Positions 16,907 through 26,904 of a stretch of DNA of 64,000 nt are shown one piece after another (the stretch's first letter is position 1; every line of letters begins with the position of its first letter). The position numbers were made by a program, and so were the translations under genes. The notes below the pieces were generated by a model. It ran no database searches and had not been told where the DNA came from. It was given only the letters and a program-made list of their open reading frames with translations. The DNA comes from an uncultured Selenomonas sp. (GTDB lineage Bacteria; Bacillota; Negativicutes; Selenomonadales; Selenomonadaceae): positions 124,001 to 188,000 of the forward strand of contig CAMVGU010000001.1 in the NCBI GenBank assembly GCA_947167105.1. Reading direction: 5' to 3'.

Positions 16907-19279
16907 ATGGAACAAGCAGCCTTGAATATATTGGCATTTGAAAAAATACAATCCAAGCTGGCAGAGCGGGCCGGCTCCATGCTGGGCAAAGAAAAGGCTT
17001 TAGCCCTTCTGCCTTCAGGTGATTATGAGGAAGTTGCCCAAAGGCTGGCCGAGACGGCGGAAGCTGTCTCAATTATCGCAATGACCGTGCCGCCCTTGGG
17101 AGGCATCCGTGATATCCGCCCCTTTCTTGCGAAGGTCGGACTGGGAGCCGTGCTCTTGACGGAAGAACTGGCAGATGTGCGTTCCACTCTCTATGCAATG
17201 CGCAACGTGAAGTATTTCTTCCGTGACTATGAAGGTGAGGCTCCTGAACTGAAAGAGCAGGCCCATGGCCTGGAAATACTTGGCGAACTGGAGCGGCATC
17301 TGGAGAACGTGCTGGATGAGCACGGCAATCTGCGCGAAGATGCCAGCGTGGAACTGAGGCGTATTCGCAGGGAGCTGAAGAATGCACAGCAGCAGATCAA
17401 GGATAAAATGTCCGGGTTCCTGCATGCGGCTGAGTATCAGAAATATTTCCAGGACGCACTGATTACTGTCCGTGATGAACGCTATGTCATCCCGGTAAAG
17501 CAGGAGTACCGCTCTCATTTTCCCGGCATCGTACACGATCAGTCAGCCAGCGGCTCCACGCTTTTCATTGAGCCCTTGGCTGTGGTCGAGCTCAACAATG
17601 ATGTGAAGCAGCTACAGTTGGCAGAGCAGCAGGAAATCGGGCGCATCCTGCGTCAGCTTTCCCAGGAAATTGGACGGCATGGTGAAGTGCTGGAGAATAA
17701 CTGCGAAATACTTGGCGGTATCGACTTCACCTTCGCAAAGGCAAAGCTGGCTGCTGACATGGAGGCCACCTTGCCGCACCTGAGCCGGGAGGGACACACT
17801 GAGCTAAGGCAGGCACGCCACCCGCTTATTCCTGGGGACACGGTAATGCCGGTGGATTTGGTGCTGGGCAAGGATTATCGCATGTTGCTGGTCACGGGGC
17901 CCAATACCGGCGGCAAAACGGTCAGCATGAAGACGCTGGGACTCATGGTGCTGATGGCCCAATCCGGTTTGTACCTGCCTGTAGCACCGGATTCGACTAT
18001 TGCAATCTATCAAAATATATACGCTGATATCGGTGACGAACAGAGCATAGAGCAAAGCCTGTCGACCTTTTCTGCCCATATGACGCATATCGTGAAAATT
18101 TTGGGGCAGGCAGAGCGTGATGATCTTCTGCTGCTGGATGAGCTTGGAGCAGGCACAGACCCGGATGAAGGCGCAGCACTGGCCACGGCCATCCTGGAGC
18201 GCCTGCTGGAAATCGGCGCGACCACGGTGGCTACCACGCATTATTCGGAGCTGAAGACCTTTGCCTACAGCCAGCCTGGCATCGAAAATGCCTGTGTGGA
18301 ATTTGATGTGAAGACGCTGCGCCCTACATACAGGCTGCTGATTGGCCAGCCTGGGGCCAGCAATGCTTTTGCGATTTCCAGCCGCCTGGGTCTGCCTGAA
18401 AGCCTGGTGCTCAGGGCGCAACAACTGATGCAGGCGGATCATGCCCAGTTTGAACATGTGCTGAATGAGCTGGAACAGGAAAAACTGATGTATGAGCAGC
18501 GCAGCGCTGAAATCAGGGAGCGCCAGCAACGTGTTGCCGACATGCAGCTGAAAATCGAAAAAACCAAGTCGGAAATCATGCAGCAGAAGGGAGAAATCAT
18601 CCGCAAGGCCAGGGAGCAGAGTGCCGCCATGATACGGCGCACCCGCCGCGAATCTGAGGCAATCATCAAGGATTTGAAGGAGCAATTCGATGACCTGGGC
18701 GTTAAGGCCAGGCAGCAGGCCATTCAGGCTGCCAGGGCCAAACTCAATGAGGCAGCGGCCCAGGCCAATCCCGGCATCATGGCCCAGAAGGGCGTAGGCA
18801 AGCCGGTGGATCTTAAAAAAATCCAGCCAGGTGACACGGTCTATGTTAAGTCTTTGGATCAAAAGGGTACTGTACTGGACATTCACGGCAAGGAGCTTAC
18901 GATTCAACTTGGCAGCCTGCGTACTAATGTCAAGGCTTCGACCTGCAAATTCATTGCACATCCCCAGGAACAGCGGCAGAAAACTGTACAGGCAGGTTCC
19001 AGCCAGTCAGGCGCTTTTCTGCAAAAGACGGCCAGTGTCAGCCGTGAAATAGATATTCGCGGCTTGATGGTCAATGAAGCTGAGGTAGTGGTCGGCAAGT
19101 TCCTGGATGATGCAGTAATGGCCGGTCTGAATCAGGTGCTGGTCATACACGGCAAAGGCACAGGTGCCTTGAGGACAGGCATTCAGGCATATCTCAAGGG
19201 GCACCGAAATGTACTTTCCTGTGCTTATGCTGATATAAGTGAAGGCGGTACCGGGGCAACGGTAGTGAATTTGAAGTAA
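16907..19279 (+). CDS. mutS2: Endonuclease MutS2
   Basis: 790 residues. MutS-like core with Walker A GPNTGGKTVSMKTLG near residue 332, Walker B LLLDELGAGTDPDEGAAL and downstream THYSELK. A long coiled coil (about 510-620) follows, then a KOW-like linker and a C-terminal Smr domain (about 710-790) with DIRGLMVNEAE and HGKGTGALR. MutS2 suppresses recombination in some species; in Bacillus it senses collided ribosomes and starts rescue. The mismatch-binding domain I of true MutS is absent. Transcribed just behind the U32 gene with an 18-base gap and ended by a terminator. Confidence 0.96.
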   Translation: MEQAALNILAFEKIQSKLAERAGSMLGKEKALALLPSGDYEEVAQRLAETAEAVSIIAMTVPPLGGIRDIRPFLAKVGLGAVLLTEELADVRSTLYAMRNVKYFFRDYEGEAPELKEQAHGLEILGELERHLENVLDEHGNLREDASVELRRIRRELKNAQQQIKDKMSGFLHAAEYQKYFQDALITVRDERYVIPVKQEYRSHFPGIVHDQSASGSTLFIEPLAVVELNNDVKQLQLAEQQEIGRILRQLSQEIGRHGEVLENNCEILGGIDFTFAKAKLAADMEATLPHLSREGHTELRQARHPLIPGDTVMPVDLVLGKDYRMLLVTGPNTGGKTVSMKTLGLMVLMAQSGLYLPVAPDSTIAIYQNIYADIGDEQSIEQSLSTFSAHMTHIVKILGQAERDDLLLLDELGAGTDPDEGAALATAILERLLEIGATTVATTHYSELKTFAYSQPGIENACVEFDVKTLRPTYRLLIGQPGASNAFAISSRLGLPESLVLRAQQLMQADHAQFEHVLNELEQEKLMYEQRSAEIRERQQRVADMQLKIEKTKSEIMQQKGEIIRKAREQSAAMIRRTRRESEAIIKDLKEQFDDLGVKARQQAIQAARAKLNEAAAQANPGIMAQKGVGKPVDLKKIQPGDTVYVKSLDQKGTVLDIHGKELTIQLGSLRTNVKASTCKFIAHPQEQRQKTVQAGSSQSGAFLQKTASVSREIDIRGLMVNEAEVVVGKFLDDAVMAGLNQVLVIHGKGTGALRTGIQAYLKGHRNVLSCAYADISEGGTGATVVNLK

Positions 19280-19306
19280 ATTATGAATTAGTCAACATTA
19301 TACCAG

Positions 19307-19333
19307 CCGCCTGTCGTGAGACGGGCGGTTTTT
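19307..19333 (+). terminator. Intrinsic terminator after mutS2
   Basis: CCGCCTGTC (19307-19315) pairs with GACGGGCGG (19320-19328) through a 4-base loop, one G-U pair, followed by TTTTT. Confidence 0.85.
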
Positions 19334-19365
19334 GGGGTGCGGAAAGCGCTGAGCGCAAATAAACT

Positions 19366-19395
19366 ATGGCATGCGACTATCCTTTGTGCTATACT
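19366..19395 (+). promoter_or_regulatory. Possible promoter for the penicillin-binding protein gene
   Basis: TATACT at 19390-19395 with a weak upstream hexamer ATGGCA at 19366-19371 (18-base gap), between the mutS2 terminator and the gene start. Only the -10 is convincing. Confidence 0.4.
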
Positions 19396-19426
19396 TGTGT
19401 CTATATGAGTGTTAAGGAGGCAACGC

Positions 19427-21571
19427 ATGGATAAGCGTGTGAATTCCAACCGCCAGAAGCGCGTCCCCAAGAAGCAGGGAGGCAGCACATTAGGGCGTGT
19501 TTTGCTGGGGTTTGTGGTAGTATTGGCTGTGATGGTCATTGGCGTCGGCTGCGGATTTTTGACTGCGAGCATGAACACCAAGCCTGATTTGGTCAGTGAC
19601 ATACAGCCGCCGGCCTCTTCGCAGATTTATGATATCAACGGCAACGAGATTGCCAATGTGCATGCTGCTGAGAACCGTCGTCCGGTGAAACTGGCGCAGG
19701 TGCCGAAGGATCTGCAGAATGCCTTCGTGGCTGTCGAAGATAATCGCTTCTATGACCATTCCGGCATCGACCCCCGCGGCATAGCTCGCGCCATGTGGGC
19801 CAATATCCAGGGGCGCGAGGTGGCTGAGGGCGGCTCTACTATCACCCAGCAGTTGGCGAAGAATGCTTATCTGACCCAGGATCGCACCATGAAACGTAAG
19901 GTGCAGGAGGTTTTCCTGGCCCTGCAGCTGGAGCGCCAATATACGAAAGATGAAATTCTGGAGCTGTACCTGAACCAAATCTATTTCGGTCAGGGGGCTT
20001 ATGGTGTACAGGCTGCGGCTCGCACATATTTTAACAAGAATGTGGAAGATCTGACACTGAATGAATGTGCTATGCTGGCAGGCATACCGAAAAGCCCGAA
20101 TTACTATTCGCCCTTCAACAACCTGAAAGCAGCAACTGAGCGCAAGGCGACTGTGCTGGACCAGATGGAAAAATACGGCTACATAAACGCTTCCCAGGCT
20201 GCAAAGTCAAAGAAGGAAGAATTGAAGCTGGTGAAGCCCCAGGTCACGGAGAAGGATCATACGGCGGGCTATTTTATCGGGTTTGTGACCCAGACTTTGA
20301 TTGATAAATACGGTGCAGATGCCGTTTACAAGGATGGCCTGAAAATCTACACGACTATCGACATGGATATGCAGCGTGCTGCTGAGGCTGCGATGAAGAA
20401 CCTGCCGACCTACAACAAGGACGGTAACGGCGTTGAGCAGCCCCAGGGCGCATTGGTGGCCATTGACCCCCATAACGGCTATGTAAAGGCCATGGTCGGC
20501 GGGCGAGGCACGGATCAGTTCAACCGTGCGACCATGGCAGAGCGTCAGCCGGGCTCTGCCTTTAAGCCCTTCGTATTTGCGGCGGCTCTCGAGAATAAGT
20601 TTACGCCGGATACTGTCATCAACGACAGCCCCATCAAGATCGGCAACTGGCAGCCGCAAAATTCCAGCGGCCATTTCAGCGGCCCGGTTTCTCTGCGTAC
20701 AGTTGCTCAGTACTCGATGAATGTCCCCACTGTCAAGATCGCCCAGAAATTGGGCATTGATAAGCCTATCTATTATGCCCAGGAAATGGGCATTACGACC
20801 TTTGTGCTGGACGGGCCCCAGAATGACCGCAACTTTGCCACGGCTCTGGGTGGCCTGACCAAGGGCGTGACTCCCTATGAAATCACCAGCGCCTATGGCA
20901 CCTTTGCCAATAAAGGGGTGCATGTTGATCCGGTTGTAATCGTGAAAGTCCTGGATCGCAATGGCAAGGTGCTGGAACAGGCGGAGATGAAGCAGCGCAG
21001 TGTCATCAGCGAGAATAGCGCGGCTGAACTGACCAGCATGCTGCAGACAGTTATCCAGAAAGGAACGGGCAAACGCGCTGATATAGGGCGCCCGGCTGCA
21101 GGCAAGACCGGTACGACAGATAATAGCAAGGATGCCTGGTTCGTGGGATACACGCCTGATCTTGTGGCAGGTGTCTGGGTCGGCAATGACGACAATACGG
21201 CACTGAATGGCATGATGGGCGGTGACACTCCTGCGGAAATTTGGAAGGCGTTCATGTCCAAGGCCCTGGCGACTACACCTGCCAAGGAATTCGATGGCGT
21301 GAGCTGGTCTTCCGGCGGCGGCATCGGTGAACTGGAAGATGATAAGGAAACATCATTAAAGCATCGCGACAAGGACAAGCCTGCTGACGATGTCAAAAAT
21401 GAGAAGCCAGGCAACAGGCAGGACGGAGGCAAGAGAGAAAAGCAGGGCAACAGCCAGCCTGCACCTGCCCCGGCCCCTGCTCCGTCACCGGCGGCACCCC
21501 AGCAGCCTGCAGCCTCCGGCAATGAAGGTGCAGCACCTGCACCGGGCGGCAGCGTCGGCAAGAGCCGCTGA
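19427..21571 (+). CDS. Class A penicillin-binding protein (PBP1A family)
   Basis: Bifunctional cell-wall synthase, 714 residues from ATG 19427 (AAGGAGG 6 bases upstream). Short cytoplasmic basic tail, one membrane anchor (about 25-50), GT51 glycosyltransferase with EDNRFYDHSGIDPRG and EGGSTITQQLAKNAYL, then a transpeptidase with SxxK in QPGSAFKPFVFA, SxN in YSMNVPT and KTG in AGKTGTTDNSKDAWF. The C-terminal 75 residues are low complexity, rich in Lys/Asp and then Pro/Ala, and are predicted outside the membrane. Makes and cross-links peptidoglycan in the periplasm. Confidence 0.95.
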   Translation: MDKRVNSNRQKRVPKKQGGSTLGRVLLGFVVVLAVMVIGVGCGFLTASMNTKPDLVSDIQPPASSQIYDINGNEIANVHAAENRRPVKLAQVPKDLQNAFVAVEDNRFYDHSGIDPRGIARAMWANIQGREVAEGGSTITQQLAKNAYLTQDRTMKRKVQEVFLALQLERQYTKDEILELYLNQIYFGQGAYGVQAAARTYFNKNVEDLTLNECAMLAGIPKSPNYYSPFNNLKAATERKATVLDQMEKYGYINASQAAKSKKEELKLVKPQVTEKDHTAGYFIGFVTQTLIDKYGADAVYKDGLKIYTTIDMDMQRAAEAAMKNLPTYNKDGNGVEQPQGALVAIDPHNGYVKAMVGGRGTDQFNRATMAERQPGSAFKPFVFAAALENKFTPDTVINDSPIKIGNWQPQNSSGHFSGPVSLRTVAQYSMNVPTVKIAQKLGIDKPIYYAQEMGITTFVLDGPQNDRNFATALGGLTKGVTPYEITSAYGTFANKGVHVDPVVIVKVLDRNGKVLEQAEMKQRSVISENSAAELTSMLQTVIQKGTGKRADIGRPAAGKTGTTDNSKDAWFVGYTPDLVAGVWVGNDDNTALNGMMGGDTPAEIWKAFMSKALATTPAKEFDGVSWSSGGGIGELEDDKETSLKHRDKDKPADDVKNEKPGNRQDGGKREKQGNSQPAPAPAPAPSPAAPQQPAASGNEGAAPAPGGSVGKSR

Positions 21572-21591
21572 GACCGCACTGGAGCTGAGCC

Positions 21592-22488
21592 GTGATAAAG
21601 GAGTTAATCAGATTTATGCACAGAAATGACCCGTGCTGGTGCGGAAGTGGCAAGAAGTACAAGAAATGCCACGAGGCTTTTGACCAGCGCATAGATGAGC
21701 TGAAATTCGATGTATTCAAAGGACAGGTCAGGCCGCCGAAGAAAATCATCAATAATGCGGCAGATGTAGAAGCCATCCGCAAGGCTGGTGTCATCAATGA
21801 TGCGGCCCTGGATCTGGCCGTAAGTATGGCTAAGCCGGGAGTGTCAACCGGAGAAATCGACAAGGCCGTGCACGATTTCATCGTATCCAAAGGGGGATAC
21901 CCATCCTGCCTGAATTATGAAGGCTTTCCCAAGAGCATCTGCATCTCTGTAAATGATGTGGTTTGCCATGGCATCCCTTCCAAAAAGACCATCCTTAGTG
22001 AAGGGGATATTGCCAATATAGATATCACGACCACCTTGGACGGCTATTATGCGGATGCCTCCCGGATGGTGATGATAGGGAAGGTCAGCCCCGAGGCAGA
22101 GAAGCTGGTACGAGTAACTAAGGAATGCATGGAGCTGGGCATTGAGGCGGCCCGTCCCTGGCATTGGCTTGGTGATGTGGGGGCTGCCTGCGGTGCCCAC
22201 GCCCATGAGAATGGTTACTCCGTGGTGACGGATTTAGGTGGTCATGGGGTCGGCAAGGATTTCCATCAGGAGCCGTTTGTGCCCCATGTAGGCAAGACAA
22301 ATACCGGCATGCTGCTGGTACCGGGCATGATTTTTACTGTCGAGCCCATGATCAACGCAGGGCGTTATAACGTTACGGTGGACGAGGCTGACGGCTGGAC
22401 AGTGCGCACGAAGGATCACAGCCTGTCCGCCCAGTGGGAGAAGACAATCCTTATCACAGAGACGGGGACGGAGGTGCTGTCATCTTGA
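21592..22488 (+). CDS. map: Type I methionine aminopeptidase with N-terminal SEC-C zinc motif
   Basis: Removes the initiator methionine from new proteins. 298 residues from GTG 21592 (GGAG 7 bases upstream); ATG 21616 would give 290. An N-terminal SEC-C motif NDPCWCGSGKKYKKCH is followed by the catalytic domain with metal ligands Asp in IDITTTLDGYYAD, His in DLGGHGVGKDFH, Glu in FTVEPMINAG and Glu in QWEKTILIT. SEC-C fused Map enzymes probably use the zinc motif for ribosome or protein contact. The stop overlaps the start of the helicase gene. Confidence 0.93.
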   Translation: MIKELIRFMHRNDPCWCGSGKKYKKCHEAFDQRIDELKFDVFKGQVRPPKKIINNAADVEAIRKAGVINDAALDLAVSMAKPGVSTGEIDKAVHDFIVSKGGYPSCLNYEGFPKSICISVNDVVCHGIPSKKTILSEGDIANIDITTTLDGYYADASRMVMIGKVSPEAEKLVRVTKECMELGIEAARPWHWLGDVGAACGAHAHENGYSVVTDLGGHGVGKDFHQEPFVPHVGKTNTGMLLVPGMIFTVEPMINAGRYNVTVDEADGWTVRTKDHSLSAQWEKTILITETGTEVLSS

Positions 22489-23786
22489 CGTTCCAGGATT
22501 TGGGCATTTCACCGGGTCTTTGCGAAGCGCTCAGAAGCAGAGGCATCAAGGAAGCCACGGCTGTACAGGAACGTGCGATACCTGTTTTGCGTGCCGGGCG
22601 TGATGCTATTGTGCAGTCACAGACCGGCACGGGCAAGACCCTGGCATTCCTGCTCCCCTTGCTGGAAAAGATTAAGCCCCAGGCTGATGTGGCCCAGGCC
22701 CTGGTCGTCACCCCTACCCGTGAGCTGGCCATTCAAATAGCCAAGGTGGCAGATTACCTGGGGGAATCCTTGGGGGTGTCTTCCCTAGTTATCTATGGCG
22801 GGCAGGATATTGAGCGACAGAAAATGAAACTGCGCCGCCAGCCGCAGCTGATTATTGGCACGCCGGGGCGCCTGCTTGATCATTTACGCAGGGGAACGCT
22901 CGATTTATCCCATGTAAACAAAGTAGTTTTGGATGAGGCTGACGAAATGATGAAGCTGGGCTTCATCGAGGATGTCGAGGTGCTTTTGAAGGCATCTGCC
23001 GGTGACAGGCAGTTCCTGCTTTTTTCGGCCACAGTGCCGGATCGGGTCAAGGCGCTGGCAGCCCAGTTCATGCGCAGTCCTGAACGTATTGAAATCAAGG
23101 GCAATCACGTAATTCTCGAGGATATAGAGCAAGTGGTGCTTGCCACAACTGAGGAAGGCAAGCTCGATAAACTGTGTGGGCTCATCAATGACGAACAGCC
23201 TTATTTGATGATGGTTTTCTGTCATACAAAACAGCGCGTACACCAGTTAGTGATGGCGTTGGCAGAGCGCGGTTATCTCGTGGACGAGTTACATGGAGAC
23301 CTGACCCAGACCCAGCGCACACTGGTGCTGAGACGCTTCCGCAAGGCGGAGCTGCAGGTCTTGTGTGCGACGGATATTGCCGCCCGTGGTCTTGATATCG
23401 AGGGCGTGACCCATGTAGTCAGCTACGATATACCCCGTGATACAGAGAGTTACATACATCGTATCGGACGTACAGGCCGCGCAGGCCGTCAGGGCAAGGC
23501 GATTACTTTTGTAAATGCGCGCCAGTATGACCGGCTGCGCCGCATCGAAGCGGGCATCAAGGAGCATATACGCAGCCAAAAGCTGGCTCGGGGTCGTGCT
23601 GCTAAAAAGACAGCGACAAAAGGCACAGATGCTCAGGACAGCCAGCAGGCACGTTCTGTAAGCAGGAGGCCACGTGCTGCCGCTAAGGTGCTAAAACATC
23701 GGCATAAGCGTCCATCGACTAAGGTGGCCGGGAAGAGAAACAAGAAAAAAACCAGCAACTTTAGACATGAGAAACAAAAAAGCTGA
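22485..23786 (+). CDS. DEAD-box RNA helicase
   Basis: 433 residues from TTG 22485, which overlaps the map stop and has GGAGGTG 8 bases upstream. All core motifs are present: Q motif LTFQDLGISPGL, motif I SQTGTGKT, Ia PTRELAIQ, GG, II LDEADEMM, III SATVP, and VI HRIGRTGRAGR. The C-terminal 60-70 residues are very basic (Lys/Arg/Ser rich), a likely nonspecific RNA-binding tail. Similar to CshA/DeaD; acts in ribosome assembly or mRNA decay. The substrate is not determinable. The stop lies within the bidirectional terminator. Confidence 0.92.
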   Translation: MTFQDLGISPGLCEALRSRGIKEATAVQERAIPVLRAGRDAIVQSQTGTGKTLAFLLPLLEKIKPQADVAQALVVTPTRELAIQIAKVADYLGESLGVSSLVIYGGQDIERQKMKLRRQPQLIIGTPGRLLDHLRRGTLDLSHVNKVVLDEADEMMKLGFIEDVEVLLKASAGDRQFLLFSATVPDRVKALAAQFMRSPERIEIKGNHVILEDIEQVVLATTEEGKLDKLCGLINDEQPYLMMVFCHTKQRVHQLVMALAERGYLVDELHGDLTQTQRTLVLRRFRKAELQVLCATDIAARGLDIEGVTHVVSYDIPRDTESYIHRIGRTGRAGRQGKAITFVNARQYDRLRRIEAGIKEHIRSQKLARGRAAKKTATKGTDAQDSQQARSVSRRPRAAAKVLKHRHKRPSTKVAGKRNKKKTSNFRHEKQKS

Positions 23787-23813
23787 GATGTACATCTGCA
23801 TCTCAGCTTTTTT
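23776..23813. terminator. Bidirectional terminator between convergent genes
   Basis: GCTGAGATG (23782-23790) and CATCTCAGC (23799-23807) form a perfect stem flanked by A6 on the left and T6 on the right. It serves both the helicase gene (+) and the U32 gene (-). Confidence 0.92.
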
Positions 23814-23822
23814 CACGTCTGC

Positions 23823-25775
23823 TCAAATTGAATTCATCGATTGTCTGAAGCGGAAAGTCCCAATACCTAAAGCGCGGGGGCTTTCTTTCTCAATATCTTC
23901 CATGGTTTCCTTATCAAAGGCGGTCTGGCCGGCGCTCAGGCAGTCCAGAGCCATGCGATAAGCCTTTGTCAGCATGGCCACAAGTTCCGGCTCGTAGTCT
24001 TGAGCCTCGATACGATAGGAAGCGACTCCGTTCAGTTTGTTCAGGTATGGATAGAGACATAGATCCTTTGCGAATAGGATATGGTTGCGACCGTACTGGT
24101 CGATGCGCAGTGGATGCTTTTCGCCAGCCTTATCCAGCAGCGCATAACGCCGCAGCATGATTTCCGGGTTCTCCAGCGGATTGAAGCAAGGCAGGGACAT
24201 ACCGGGGAGGTCATGGTCGCAGAGCATGGATTCGTAAGTACCATGCACGATTACCTCTATTGGCAACTCGGATTTTTCGACTATCCCGCGCAGTTGGCTG
24301 AAGGAAAGCTCCAGGGAGGCACAGGCCATGGAGAGGCCATTTTCCTGCATAAACTTTGCAGCCAGATGATTGAACAAGTTGAAGGAATAATCTGCTTGCA
24401 CCGGCAGCCCGGAAACGGTCTGCACGAGATGCAGGGCGCCCAGGTTGCTGACCATCACGCCCTGGGGCTGACGCGGCAGGGCAGCCAGGGAGGTCAGGAA
24501 CTGCTCCAATTCACCGGATTCACGGCGGCGGTTTGCGCGGGGAGTCATTAGTACGACACGGCAACGGCCAGCTGCGTAGTCAAGAATCTCATCAATATCC
24601 GTCAGGCGCCAGGGACGTTCCGGGCGGAAGGCTTCGCCGCCGATATAGATGGTGTCTGCTCCATTGTCTATGGCAGCGCGGGCTGCGGACTTAGTTGCCA
24701 CACGCACGCTCAGCATGCGATGCTCCATGTTAGCCTTATTTATCGGACTTTCCTGTAGCAGAATGTCGTCCTGGAAGCCTGCTTCCGGCACGGCATTGCT
24801 GAAGAAACGCGGCTCACGTTCGCCGGTAAAGCCGAAATCATTTTTGTCAGTCCCCCCGAAGGCAAAAGCCGTCGTGAAGTCGCGGGCGCGATTCTCATAC
24901 AGGTTGCGCCAGCCCTCCTCATTCGTTTCATAGCCTTGCGGGTCTGCAATATAGCGATCAATGGCCTCGCGGTAGACAGAGACCAGGCGATGAACGAAAC
25001 CGGCGGGGCGCATACGTCCTTCAATCTTGAAGGATCTGACGCCTGCCTGGATAAGCTCGGGAATGTTGCGGTACATGCACATATCTTTAAGCGCCAGCTT
25101 GTAGGCACCTGGGCCTTCCTTGTCCAGCACTTCGCCTGTGCGCTCATCCACCAGGCTGTATGGCCAACGGCAAGGCTTAAGGCAACGGCCGCGGTTTCCG
25201 CTTTGACCGAAAAGTACACCGGAGTGGAAGCATTGTCCACTCTCCGATACGCACATATCACCATGTATGAAATACTCGATCTCGAGACCTGTGCGCTCGC
25301 GGAAAAGGCTAAGCTCGGAGAGCGTCATCTCACGGCTGACAACGATGCGGGTAATGCCGTATTTCTTTAGTCGTTCAACGGCTTGCTCGTTGTGAATGTT
25401 CATCATTACAGAGGCGTGCAACGGAATGGTGATATTCATCTCATGTACCAGTTCCAGCACTGCGAAATCCTGTACCAGGATGGCATCTGGCTGTAGCTTC
25501 TCCAGATAGGCAAGGTATTCTCTTAGGGCAGGTACTTCCTCATCGCTTATGAGGTTGTTCAAGGTGATATAGAGCCGCACATCATGGGCATGGGCATACT
25601 CTATTGCTTCCTTTAGCTTCTCATCATCGAAATTGAATTCATCATCATGCATGCGCATATTGAAATGCTTGCCACCAAGGTAAACAGCATCCGCCCCCGC
25701 TTCCACGGCAGCTATAAGCGCATCCCAGGTACCGGCAGGTGCCAGAAGCTCCACAGATTTACGATTGAGCAGCAT
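23823..25775 (-). CDS. U32 family peptidase / RNA hydroxylation protein
   Basis: 650 residues from the ATG at 25775, the start that gives the normal beginning MLLNRKSVELLAPAGT; a purine-rich AAGGGGG is upstream. The U32 signature is HGDMCVSESGQCFHSG, followed by SGNRGRCLKPCRWPYS. A C-terminal half resembles the second half of the long U32 protein at 14.4 kb. Bacillus TrhP1/TrhP2 and E. coli TrhP of this family are needed for 5-hydroxyuridine in tRNA, a prephenate-linked reaction. Which RNA this one serves is unknown. Divergent from phoH. Confidence 0.87.
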   Translation of the reverse strand: MLLNRKSVELLAPAGTWDALIAAVEAGADAVYLGGKHFNMRMHDDEFNFDDEKLKEAIEYAHAHDVRLYITLNNLISDEEVPALREYLAYLEKLQPDAILVQDFAVLELVHEMNITIPLHASVMMNIHNEQAVERLKKYGITRIVVSREMTLSELSLFRERTGLEIEYFIHGDMCVSESGQCFHSGVLFGQSGNRGRCLKPCRWPYSLVDERTGEVLDKEGPGAYKLALKDMCMYRNIPELIQAGVRSFKIEGRMRPAGFVHRLVSVYREAIDRYIADPQGYETNEEGWRNLYENRARDFTTAFAFGGTDKNDFGFTGEREPRFFSNAVPEAGFQDDILLQESPINKANMEHRMLSVRVATKSAARAAIDNGADTIYIGGEAFRPERPWRLTDIDEILDYAAGRCRVVLMTPRANRRRESGELEQFLTSLAALPRQPQGVMVSNLGALHLVQTVSGLPVQADYSFNLFNHLAAKFMQENGLSMACASLELSFSQLRGIVEKSELPIEVIVHGTYESMLCDHDLPGMSLPCFNPLENPEIMLRRYALLDKAGEKHPLRIDQYGRNHILFAKDLCLYPYLNKLNGVASYRIEAQDYEPELVAMLTKAYRMALDCLSAGQTAFDKETMEDIEKESPRALGIGTFRFRQSMNSI

Positions 25776-25853
25776 TACAGCAAGCCCCCTTATAATGGTT
25801 ATCGTACAGATATACACTGCATATAGTATAGCAGGAAAAAGAAGTGCTATCAA

Positions 25854-25881
25854 TTGACAAATCAGCCTTGTGTTGTAAAAT
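25854..25881 (+). promoter_or_regulatory. Promoter of the phoH-ybeY-era operon
   Basis: Perfect TTGACA at 25854-25859, 16-base gap, TAAAAT at 25876-25881, 43 bases before the phoH start. A strong sigma-A-type promoter. Confidence 0.75.
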
Positions 25882-25923
25882 TAGCTATATGACTATTTGT
25901 GAAGAAACGGGTGAGTATTACTT

Positions 25924-26904
25924 TTGCAGCAAGCATTAGAAAAAGTCATACATTTCGCAGGCAGGGAGGAAGCCCAGGCTATGCTGGGGCAGCAGGATAT
26001 TTTCCTGCAGGCGCTTAGGGAGGAATTCGGCTGCCAGTTCATGAGCCGGGGAGACCGTTTGGAACTGCTGGGTGAGGCAGGAGAAGTGTCTCAGGCCGCC
26101 GAGGTGCTGGAAGAATTGCAGTATCTCTACCGTCAGGGTACGGTCTTGACCATGCACGAGCTGCGCTATGCAGTGAGCTTAATACGTCGCGGCGAGGGCA
26201 CAAAGCTGCATCAGATGTTTTCAGAAACTATTCTGGTCACTGCTCATGGCAAGCAGGTGCGTGCAAAGACGCTGGGCCAGCGGCGTTATCTGGAAGCCAT
26301 CGGCCATCATTCGATTACCTTCGGCATAGGCCCGGCAGGTACGGGCAAGACGTATCTGGCTGTTGTCATGGCAGTGGCAGCACTTCGCAACAAGGAAGTG
26401 AAACGCATCATACTTACCCGTCCGGCAGTAGAGGCCGGGGAACGGCTTGGATTTTTACCAGGCGATATGCAGGATAAGGTAGATCCGTATCTGCGCCCGC
26501 TCTATGACGCACTGCAGGAAATCCTGGGTGTAGATGCCTATCAGAAGATGCTGGCTCGTGGCATGATTGAGATTGCGCCCTTGGCATATATGCGCGGGCG
26601 AACCCTCTCCGATGCCTTCGTAATCCTGGACGAGGCACAGAACACTTCCAGCGGCCAGATGAAGATGTTCCTGACTCGTCTGGGCTTCGGCTCCCGCATG
26701 GTCGTGACCGGTGATCTCAGCCAGGTGGACCTGCCCCGTGGTGTGCAGTCAGGTCTCAGGGAAGCTGCCACCATCCTGGAGCATGTGCAGGGGATTAGCA
26801 TCTGCCGCCTGGCACCGGCGGATGTCATACGGCATGATGTAGTCACGCGCATTGTAGAGGCATACGGTGCCTATGAGGCAAAGAAGAAACAGCAGGAGAA
26901 GTGA
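25924..26904 (+). CDS. phoH: PhoH family protein
   Basis: 326-residue P-loop ATPase of unknown exact job; associated with RNA metabolism through constant linkage to ybeY. The ATPase core has Walker A FGIGPAGTGKTYLAVV near residue 137 and Walker B VILDEAQNTS, with a sensor motif MVVTGDLSQVDLP. An N-terminal ~100-residue region precedes the core. Start is TTG 25924, with GGTGAG 8 bases upstream. The stop directly abuts ybeY. Confidence 0.93.
   Translation: MQQALEKVIHFAGREEAQAMLGQQDIFLQALREEFGCQFMSRGDRLELLGEAGEVSQAAEVLEELQYLYRQGTVLTMHELRYAVSLIRRGEGTKLHQMFSETILVTAHGKQVRAKTLGQRRYLEAIGHHSITFGIGPAGTGKTYLAVVMAVAALRNKEVKRIILTRPAVEAGERLGFLPGDMQDKVDPYLRPLYDALQEILGVDAYQKMLARGMIEIAPLAYMRGRTLSDAFVILDEAQNTSSGQMKMFLTRLGFGSRMVVTGDLSQVDLPRGVQSGLREAATILEHVQGISICRLAPADVIRHDVVTRIVEAYGAYEAKKKQQEK

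Noticed and set aside
17804..18961. 385-codon open frame on the minus strand
   Set aside because: Antisense to mutS2; composition is typical of an antisense frame (Leu/His/Gln/Arg).
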